Below are positions 14,610 through 20,137 of a stretch of DNA of 21,176 nt, one piece after another. How positions within the stretch are numbered: the first letter of the stretch is position 1; each line of letters starts with the position of its first letter. The DNA comes from Castellaniella sp. UBA6218 (GTDB taxonomy: Bacteria; Pseudomonadota; Gammaproteobacteria; Burkholderiales; Burkholderiaceae_B). Location of the stretch: the NCBI GenBank assembly GCA_002421865.1, contig DISE01000094.1, forward strand, positions 1-21,176, in the 5' to 3' direction. The notes beneath the pieces were generated by a model. It was given only the letters and a program-made list of their open reading frames with translations, had not been told where the DNA came from and did not search any database. A program made the translations under genes and the position numbers.

Positions 14610-15338
14610 TCAGGGGCGGATCGGCTCCGTCGCGAGGTGCGCCCGGAGCGCCGTCACGGCGTCCGTCCTCGGCGCGTCCGGCGGGACGGGCCGCAGCCTG
14701 GTTTCGATCAGCGACAGGTGCGCCACCACGGCCTCATGCACGTCCGCGATGTCCCGGCGCGCCAGGGAATCGACGATCCGCCGGTGCTCGCGGCACGAGC
14801 AGGCCGAGCCGTGCTCCGGGTCGTGGAACGCGGAGAACAGCGCCGACTTCGCCAGCAGCTCATCGAGTTGCGCCGATACCAGGGGGTTGTCCAGCAAGCC
14901 CGCCAGCGTCTGGTGAAACCGGGACGAGGCCAGGATGAAGCGGGGCCGGTCCCCCGCCGCGGCGATGTCTTCTTCCTCGTCCACGTGGCGTTCGAGCCTC
15001 CGGATGTCGTCATCCGTGATTCTTTCGCACAGGCAGGCGCCGATGCCGGCCTCGAGGACGCGCCGCGCATCGAACAGTTCCCGGGCCCGGTCCAGCGAAG
15101 GCGCAGGCACGACCGCGCCGACATTGGGCACGATCCGGAGCAGGTGCTCGTGGCCCAGCCGGTGCAGGACCTTGCGCAATCGCTCGCGGGTGACGCCGAA
15201 CAGGGGAGCGATCCGTGTCTCGGGCAGGCGTGTGCCCGGCGACAGCCGCCCCGACAGGATGACCGCCTTGATCGAACGGTAGATATTTTCCTCGATCGCC
15301 AGGGATGTCGGGGTGTCGGGGGCCGGACGCGGCGTCAT
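14610..15338 (-). CDS. GntR-family regulator with FCD ligand domain (copy 2)
   Basis: A 242-residue FadR-branch regulator, a distant paralogue of the one at 4693-5409. The winged helix-turn-helix lies at about residues 15-78 (ENIYRSIKAVILSGRLSPGTRL, then GVTRERLRKVLHRLGHEHLL, wing PNVGAVVP). The FCD domain has the metal-site histidines His142 (SSRFHQTL), His185 (REHRRIVDSL) and His207 (VVAHLSLIE). A Cys pair in SACSCREH (about 179-184) is unusual. The start at 15338 overlaps the racemase-like stop as ATGA, so it is translated with that operon; if it represses the operon, it would be autoregulated through sites D1/D2. The ligand is unknown. Confidence 0.9.
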   Translation of the reverse strand: MTPRPAPDTPTSLAIEENIYRSIKAVILSGRLSPGTRLPETRIAPLFGVTRERLRKVLHRLGHEHLLRIVPNVGAVVPAPSLDRARELFDARRVLEAGIGACLCERITDDDIRRLERHVDEEEDIAAAGDRPRFILASSRFHQTLAGLLDNPLVSAQLDELLAKSALFSAFHDPEHGSACSCREHRRIVDSLARRDIADVHEAVVAHLSLIETRLRPVPPDAPRTDAVTALRAHLATEPIRP

Positions 15339-15985
15339 CGCGGATCGGCCCGCATGTCCAGCCGCGCCAGGAGATCGGCGACCGGGTCGATGATCGGCAG
15401 CGCGTCTTCGTTCCGCAGGGTCTGGGCGATCGTCAGGCCCACCGCGCCGACGATGAAGAGGGGAGTCTCGGGCGTGGCGCGCGAGTCCCGGCACAGGGCG
15501 CGCACCGCTTCCATGGCCTGTCTGTTCGACCCGGTCACCGAGGCCGGAGACATCGGTACGGTGGAAATGCTCCGCACCACGCCAGCGCATCCGGGAGATT
15601 CGAACAAGGCCCGGTAGAGCGGTGTCATCGCCGCGTCGAAGGTCACTGCGTGCAGGCTCCGTTCCTGGCGCCGGTTCCATTCCAGGACGCTGCGCGTGAA
15701 ACCGTGTACGCGCAGCGGCGTCCGGGTCTGCGCGACTTCGTAGCCGGTATCCAGGGACGACATCAGCACCAGACGCTGGAAACCGCCGGCCACGCCCGCG
15801 TCGAGGCTGTCGAGCAAGACCGCCTGCGCCTGGAGATTGTCTTCCGGCGAGGCGATGATGCGGGGGGATCCCGGCAGCCGTGCGACCTCGTAGGCCTCGC
15901 CGGCCCGCGCCAGCGCGTCGATGCGCTGGCGGAACGTCGCGGTGATCGACTCGTCCGAATTGGGGTTCAGGAAAAGCGTTCTCAT
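15335..15985 (-). CDS. Hydantoin/Asp-Glu racemase-fold protein lacking both catalytic cysteines
   Basis: A 216-residue protein resembling hydantoin racemase (HyuE): NPNSDESIT at the start (LFLNPNS), the two-domain layout, and the late IIDPVADLLARL. In HyuE two cysteines at about 76 and 181 (ACFGDPG and GCAGM) carry out proton exchange. Here the matching loops read LVLMSSLDTGYE and FIVGAVGLTIA, giving Ser76 and Ala181. The remaining cysteines (133, 165) are outside these loops. True racemisation by the usual mechanism is thus unlikely. It overlaps both neighbours by ATGA (after the PuuE-like gene, before GntR-2). The frame is intact, so it is not a decayed gene. Function is open. Confidence 0.75.
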   Translation of the reverse strand: MRTLFLNPNSDESITATFRQRIDALARAGEAYEVARLPGSPRIIASPEDNLQAQAVLLDSLDAGVAGGFQRLVLMSSLDTGYEVAQTRTPLRVHGFTRSVLEWNRRQERSLHAVTFDAAMTPLYRALFESPGCAGVVRSISTVPMSPASVTGSNRQAMEAVRALCRDSRATPETPLFIVGAVGLTIAQTLRNEDALPIIDPVADLLARLDMRADPR

Positions 15986-16896
15986 GCGGCCTCCGTGGAT
16001 GGCGGATGCCGCGCGTGCCAGAATTCGGCGATGTCGCGCCGGCGGCAGAACCACACGTCCGGCAGCCTGGCCGCTTCGAGCAGGAACTCGCGCAAGGCTT
16101 CGGCGCGCGCGGGGCGCCCGGCCAGACGCAGGTGCAGGCCGATCGACATCATCTTGGACCCGCGCTGGGACTCCCGGCGCAATCCGTCGAGCGCCCGCCG
16201 CAAATGGCCGGTGAAATCGTCCGGGGTATTGAAGCCGGGCGCCGAGGCGAAACGCATGTCGTTGCAGTCGAAGCTGTATGGGACGACCAGGTGCGGCGCC
16301 TGATTGGCGGTCGTCCAATAGGGCAGATCGTCGTTGTAGGCGTCGGAGTCGTACAGCAGGCCGTTGCGTTGCACCAGATTGCGCGTGTTCAGGCTGACCC
16401 GCCCCGTGTACCAGCCCACCGGCCGTACGCCGCACAAGGCCTCGATCACGTTCAGGGAGTCCACGATGTGGGCGTTTTCCGTTTCGGCGTCGAAGGACTC
16501 GTAGTCGATCCACCGTTTGCCGTGGGAGACCACTTCGTGGCCGGCCTCGACGATGGCGCGCGCCGCCTGCGGGTTCTTTTCCAGCGCGCTGGAAACGGCG
16601 AAATAGGTTGCCGGGATTCCGCATTCCTCCAGGAGGTCCAGGATGCGCCAATGACCCACCCGGCTGCCATATTCATAGTGGGACTCCATGACCAGATTGC
16701 GCCGGCCGGGCCGGGCCGCCGCGGCCGGCATGTCGCTGTTCAAGGCCTCGGAGTGCGCGTCTCCTTCGAGGATGCAGCTTTCACCGCCTTCTTCATAGTT
16801 GACCACCACGCTGACCGCCAGCCGGCGGTCGCCCGGCCAGGTGAAGACCGGGGGCTTGCGTCCATAGCCCACGTAATCCCGCTGCGGTCCTTCCAT
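15982..16896 (-). CDS. PuuE-type allantoinase-like hydrolase (polysaccharide deacetylase fold)
   Basis: A 304-residue protein of the NodB/polysaccharide deacetylase fold, in the branch with the metal-independent allantoinase PuuE and related cyclic-imide or ureide hydrolases. Matching features are the N terminus RDYVGYGRKPPVFTWPGDRRLAV (written here in part), then VVNYEEGGES (about 31-40), ESHYEYGSRVG (71-81), EAGHEVVSHGKRW (about 117-129) and VGWYTGRVSLNTR (about 160-172). The start at 16896 is chosen because AAGGGA precedes it and MEGPQRDYVGYG fits the family; an upstream in-frame ATG at 16950 falls inside the promoter/operator. It is the first gene of a three-gene operon. Allantoin is one option, but no other purine-pathway gene is present, so another ring substrate is likely. 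Confidence 0.85.
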   Translation of the reverse strand: MEGPQRDYVGYGRKPPVFTWPGDRRLAVSVVVNYEEGGESCILEGDAHSEALNSDMPAAAARPGRRNLVMESHYEYGSRVGHWRILDLLEECGIPATYFAVSSALEKNPQAARAIVEAGHEVVSHGKRWIDYESFDAETENAHIVDSLNVIEALCGVRPVGWYTGRVSLNTRNLVQRNGLLYDSDAYNDDLPYWTTANQAPHLVVPYSFDCNDMRFASAPGFNTPDDFTGHLRRALDGLRRESQRGSKMMSIGLHLRLAGRPARAEALREFLLEAARLPDVWFCRRRDIAEFWHARHPPSTEAA

Positions 16897-16920
16897 GGCG
16901 TCTCGTCCCTTATTATCAAT

Positions 16921-16932
16921 ATTGTGCAGAAT
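16921..16932. promoter_or_regulatory. Putative GntR operator, site D1
   Basis: ATTGTGCAGAAT matches the dyad with one change in the right arm. It covers the predicted start of the PuuE-like operon. Its centre is 21 bp, two helical turns, from site D2. Confidence 0.5.
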
Positions 16933-16933
16933 G

Positions 16934-16961
16934 ATTGTAATTATGTGCACAATATTGCAAA
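16934..16961 (-). promoter_or_regulatory. Promoter of the PuuE-like operon
   Basis: On the minus strand TTTGCA (16961-16956), a 16-bp spacer and TACAAT (16939-16934) give a plausible sigma70 promoter with a leader of about 30 nt. Operator D2 lies in the spacer and D1 over the start site. Confidence 0.55.
16942..16953. promoter_or_regulatory. Putative GntR operator, site D2
   Basis: TATGTGCACAAT contains a perfect TGTGCACA core and the right arm ACAAT; the outer left arm is degenerate. It is placed between the -35 and -10 of the PuuE-like operon. Confidence 0.5.
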
Positions 16962-17026
16962 GTGTCCAGGGCTGACGCTTGGGGGCGTCGGAGGCTTGCG
17001 CTTCCGGGCGATCCCGCCTTATTCAG

Positions 17027-17032
17027 TACAAT
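17027..17032 (+). promoter_or_regulatory. -10 element for tRNA-Leu
   Basis: TACAAT followed by a GC-rich discriminator (GCCGC) and a start about 9 nt before the tRNA 5' end looks like a stable-RNA promoter. The -35 is poor. Confidence 0.45.
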
Positions 17033-17047
17033 GCCGCAACACATCAT

Positions 17048-17132
17048 GCCCGAGTGGTGAAATCGGTAGACACAAGGGACTTAAAATCCCTCGCCGCAAG
17101 GCGTGCCGGTTCGATTCCGGCCTCGGGCACCA
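17048..17132 (+). tRNA. tRNA-Leu(UAA)
   Basis: The acceptor arms GCCCGAG/CTCGGGC pair fully, with an encoded CCA. The anticodon stem AGGGA/TCCCT encloses CTTAAAA, giving anticodon TAA at 17082-17084. A long variable arm (class II) and T-loop TTCGATT are present. Length with CCA is 85 nt. The histidine kinase gene starts only 36 bp downstream with no terminator between. Confidence 0.97.
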
Positions 17133-17168
17133 ATCCGACGCTTGCCCTTAGGGGCGGGGAGCGCGCCG

Positions 17169-18707
17169 ATGCGGGATCGGCCGAAGCCGCGCGAATTCAC
17201 TCGTCCAGGAGGCTGGGCGATCCTGGCCTGGGGCCTGTCGCTGCTGCTGGCAGCCGGCGCGATGGCGCTGTGGCAGCAGCGGTCGCTGACCCAGGCACTG
17301 GAACGCGAAAGCAGCGCCCTCAACCGGCTGGTGTCCCAGCGGGCCGGCCAGCACGACGCGCACCTGACGGCTCTTTCGGCCATCGCCTCGGCGTCCGCCG
17401 GGCCTGAACGCGATCTCTTCCTGGATGTCGCCTCGACGATCACGCATTTCTACCCGCGCATCGACGATGTGCAGTTCGTCCCGCTCGATCCGCGCGATCC
17501 GGTGATCGGCACCGGTCCCCTGGCGCCTGAGGTCGCTGACATGATCCGCGATGCCGCCCGTGCGTCCACGGGCGGCATCGCGCTGATGCCCTATCCCGGG
17601 CGGGCGCATCATTACATGATGGTCAAACGCAGCCCCAACACGCCCGGGGCGCGTCATGGCCTGATGCTGGGAGTCGACGCCCAAAAGCTGCTCGACGAGG
17701 CGGGCGCCTTCTGGCGCCAGCCGGGCGTCGTCCTGGCCCTGGCCATGCCCGACGGCCGGCTGCTGGCCGGTCAGGCCCGTCCTTCCGGCGCCGTGCGGTC
17801 CGGCCGCGTCATCGGCAGCGCGTCCCAGCCGCTGATCCTGGAAACCGGCCTGGACGCGGGCTGGGCGGACCGGCTGCCGCTGGCGCCGACCGCGCTGCTG
17901 CTCGCCTTCGCCAGCCTCGTCTATTGGACGGCGCTCGGCGCCTGGCGGCAGCGGGCGCGCGCCCGCGCGGTGGCTGAACAGGCACGGATCAACGCGCTGG
18001 AGTCGCGCCTGGCCCACGCCTCGCGGGTCAATGCGCTGGGCGAGATGGCCAGCGGCCTGACGCATGAACTGACGCAGCCGCTCACGGCGATCCTGGCGCA
18101 GGCGCAGGCCGGCAAGCGGCTGGCGGCGCAAGGGCGGGGCGCCGCGCTCGAATCCGTGCTGGACGGCACGATCGCCCAGGCCCGCCGCGCATCGGCCATC
18201 CTGGAGCGGTTCCGCGACTGGTCGCGTCCCCGGCCGGCGTCGGCCGCTGCCTTCGATCTGCGGGACGCGGTGCGCAACGTCCAGGCGCTGCTGGAGTCCG
18301 AGGCGGCATCCGGCGGGGCCCGGATCGACTGCTCCGTGCCCGGGGAACCCGTCCCCGTGCGGGCCGATCCGGTCGAAATGGAGCAAGCGGCGTTCAATCT
18401 CGTGCGCAACGCGATCGAAGCCGTGGCGGGGCGGCCGGACGCCCGGATCGCCATCGATCTGCGGTCCGCGGCGGGCCGCGCCGTGCTCGACGTCTCGGAC
18501 AATGGTCCCGGCGTCGCGCCCGGCATCCGCGCGACCCTGTTCACGCCGTTCGCCACCACGCGGGAGGGCGGGATGGGGCTGGGTCTGGCGCTGAGCAGGC
18601 GGCTGGTCGAGCGCGGCGGCGGCGATCTGGATCTGGCCGACGGGGCTGGCCCGGGCGCGACCTTCCGGATATCGATTCCGCTGGCAGGCAACACAGGAGA
18701 GGATTGA
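17169..18707 (+). CDS. Membrane sensor histidine kinase
   Basis: A 512-residue two-component sensor. A first membrane helix (about 16-35, AILAWGLSLLLAAGAMALW) is followed by a periplasmic sensor region of about 200 residues (36-238) with no domain I can name; length and layout suggest a PDC/Cache-like fold. A second helix lies at about 240-258. The kinase core has the H-box MASGLTHELTQPLTAI (phospho-His299), the N-box NLVRNAIEA (410-418), G1 DNGPG (444-448), the FTPFATT loop and G2 GGMGLGLALSRR. This HELTQPL type is shared with FixL- and DctB-like kinases. The start at 17169 has a GGGGAG nearby; a longer frame begins inside the tRNA gene and is rejected. The response regulator gene follows after 2 bp. 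Confidence 0.93.
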   Translation: MRDRPKPREFTRPGGWAILAWGLSLLLAAGAMALWQQRSLTQALERESSALNRLVSQRAGQHDAHLTALSAIASASAGPERDLFLDVASTITHFYPRIDDVQFVPLDPRDPVIGTGPLAPEVADMIRDAARASTGGIALMPYPGRAHHYMMVKRSPNTPGARHGLMLGVDAQKLLDEAGAFWRQPGVVLALAMPDGRLLAGQARPSGAVRSGRVIGSASQPLILETGLDAGWADRLPLAPTALLLAFASLVYWTALGAWRQRARARAVAEQARINALESRLAHASRVNALGEMASGLTHELTQPLTAILAQAQAGKRLAAQGRGAALESVLDGTIAQARRASAILERFRDWSRPRPASAAAFDLRDAVRNVQALLESEAASGGARIDCSVPGEPVPVRADPVEMEQAAFNLVRNAIEAVAGRPDARIAIDLRSAAGRAVLDVSDNGPGVAPGIRATLFTPFATTREGGMGLGLALSRRLVERGGGDLDLADGAGPGATFRISIPLAGNTGED

Positions 18708-18709
18708 TC

Positions 18710-19321
18710 ATGACGCATCCCGTGTATCTGGTGGATGACGACGAGGCGGTGCGCGAGGCCCTGTGCCTGCTGCTGTCCACGGTCGGCGTCGCGGCCCGGG
18801 GCTTCGCCGATCCGGGCCTGTTCCTGGCTCAGGTCGCCCGGCTGGCGCCCGGCTGCCTGATCCTGGACATCCGCATGCCTGTCGTCTCCGGGCTCAAGCT
18901 GCAGGAGCGCCTGATCGGCCAGGGCGTGGATTGGCCGATCATCATCATTTCCGGGCATGGCGACATCGACGCGTGCCGGCGCGCCTTTCGCAATGGCGCG
19001 ATCGACTTCCTGTCCAAACCGATCGACGAACAGGACCTCATCGACGCCATCCAGCGCGGTCAGGCCGCGCTGGATGATCAGTTGCGGCGCAGCGCGCAGC
19101 GTGCCGAGACCCTGGAACTGTTGGCGGCGCTGACGCCGCGCGAGCGTCAGGTGCTCGATCGCGTCGCCCAGGGCTACACCACGCGCCAGATCGCCGACGC
19201 GCTGGAGCTGTCGCCGCGCACTGTCGAGACCCACCGCGCCGCCATCGGCGCCAAGCTGGGCACGACCTCGCAGGCCGAGTTGACGCGCCTGTGGATCGAG
19301 GGTCAGGCGGGGACTCCGTAG
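18710..19321 (+). CDS. FixJ/NarL-type response regulator
   Basis: A 203-residue regulator with an N-terminal receiver domain (about 5-118) and a C-terminal LuxR-type helix-turn-helix (about 140-197). Receiver residues are the acidic pair in LVDDDEA (Asp10/Asp11), phospho-Asp53 in LILDIRMP, Ser81 in ISGHGD and Lys103 in LSKPID. The DNA-binding part shows LTPRERQVLDRVAQGYTTRQIADAL and the recognition helix SPRTVETHRAAIGAKLG. The start is the ATG at 18710 with AGGAGAGG upstream, 2 bp after the kinase stop; a TTG at 18704 is possible but less likely. It is clearly the partner of the kinase. A 16-bp palindrome overlaps its stop codon and may be its binding site for the next gene. Confidence 0.94.
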   Translation: MTHPVYLVDDDEAVREALCLLLSTVGVAARGFADPGLFLAQVARLAPGCLILDIRMPVVSGLKLQERLIGQGVDWPIIIISGHGDIDACRRAFRNGAIDFLSKPIDEQDLIDAIQRGQAALDDQLRRSAQRAETLELLAALTPRERQVLDRVAQGYTTRQIADALELSPRTVETHRAAIGAKLGTTSQAELTRLWIEGQAGTP

Positions 19322-19330
19322 AACTACGGA
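19315..19330. promoter_or_regulatory. 16-bp palindrome at the response regulator stop
   Basis: TCCGTAG and CTACGGA arms (7 bp each) surround AA. The dyad overlaps the TAG stop at 19319-19321 and lies 108 bp before the GlcG-like start. It is a candidate operator for the adjacent regulator; its 2-nt loop and lack of a T-run argue against a terminator. Confidence 0.45.
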
Positions 19331-19437
19331 CCTGCTCGCGAAGGCCACGAATACCCGGGCGGGCGGCCGGCCCGTAACCTTTCATCGTTCACTCGTTCAG
19401 TCCTGAATCTCGACGAGCAACCCTGAAAGGAACCGAT

Positions 19438-19923
19438 ATGATCCGCAAACTCTCACTCGCCGCCCTCCTGTGCCTGCCGGGTCTGGCGTCCGCCGCGACC
19501 CAATTGCCCACCGCTCCGTACCTGCCGCTGGAACTGGCGACCAAGGCCGCCGACGCCGCCCTGAAGGCCTGCGTCGCCCAGGGTCACAACGTCAGCGTCG
19601 CCATCGTGGCGCGCGACGGCGGCGTCAAAGCGCTGCTGAAGGCCGACAACGCCGGCCCTCACACCGCCAGCAGCGCCCAGGGCAAGGCCTTCACCTCGGC
19701 CGCACTGGGCCGCGACACCGCCGGACTGGCCGAATTCATCGCTTCCAAGCCGGCCAATGACGGTCTGCGCGACATGGATGCCCGCATGGTCATCCAGGCG
19801 GGCGGCCTGCCGGTCAAGTTCGGCAAGGCGCTGGTGGCCGGCATCGGTGTGGGCGGCGCGCCCTCCGGCGATATCGACGCCGGCTGCGCGGCCGCTGGCC
19901 TGAAAGCGATCGGCGCGGAATAA
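19438..19923 (+). CDS. Secreted GlcG/HbpS family heme-binding-like protein
   Basis: A 161-residue protein with a Sec signal peptide (MIRKLSLAALLCLPGLASA, cut near residue 19) followed by a GlcG/HbpS (DUF336, PF03928) domain: LPLELATKAADAALKACVAQGHNVSVAIVARDGGVKALLKAD, quoted here only as segments LATKAADAALKAC and VSVAIVARDGGVKALLK. The glycine-rich end AGGLPVKF...GIGVGGAPSGDIDAGCA is typical of the family. Members bind heme or related ligands, or have no settled role; many periplasmic ones sit beside two-component systems, as here. The start has GAAAGGAAC upstream. Probably controlled by the adjacent response regulator (inference). Confidence 0.88.
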   Translation: MIRKLSLAALLCLPGLASAATQLPTAPYLPLELATKAADAALKACVAQGHNVSVAIVARDGGVKALLKADNAGPHTASSAQGKAFTSAALGRDTAGLAEFIASKPANDGLRDMDARMVIQAGGLPVKFGKALVAGIGVGGAPSGDIDAGCAAAGLKAIGAE

Positions 19924-19947
19924 GACCCTTTCCCTGGAAACAGGATG

Positions 19948-19986
19948 GCCCGCCCGGACGGAGCATGCGTGCCAGTCCGGGCGGGC
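19948..19986 (+). terminator. Strong GC hairpin after the GlcG-like gene
   Basis: A perfect 12-bp stem (19948-19959 with 19975-19986) has a 15-nt loop and starts 24 bp after the stop codon. It lacks a T-run, so it may be a Rho-linked or 3'-protecting structure rather than a classical terminator. Confidence 0.5.
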
Positions 19987-20137
19987 TGGCGCCTATCGCA
20001 AAACGGCATAACAGAAAGAATCGGATACAGGATGGCCCGGCGTGGGCTTCCCTTTAAGATCAGAGCCTTCAGGCCGGGTCGGCGGCGGGGTTTTTCGATC
20101 GGGCTCCAGGCATTCCCATCGAAAGCGAGACCACACC

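Noticed and set aside
13952..14938. Long open frames overlapping the FAH and GntR-2 genes in other frames, and similar frames across the window.
   Set aside because: They are Arg/Pro/Gly-rich, typical of shadow frames in GC-rich DNA, and lie over genes with clear domain signatures.
15982..16896. Calling the PuuE-like protein a polysaccharide or peptidoglycan deacetylase.
   Set aside because: It has no secretion signal, and the N-terminal wording (GYGRKPP, NYEEGGES) and neighbours fit the cytoplasmic PuuE branch.
3406..17132. An integrative element using the tRNA genes as attachment sites.
   Set aside because: No integrase, transposase, or direct repeat of a tRNA 3' end was found in the window.
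20027..20060. A flagellar sigma28 promoter for the chemotaxis receptor gene.
   Set aside because: No convincing TAAA-type and GCCGATAA-type elements at the required spacing were found upstream of 20138.
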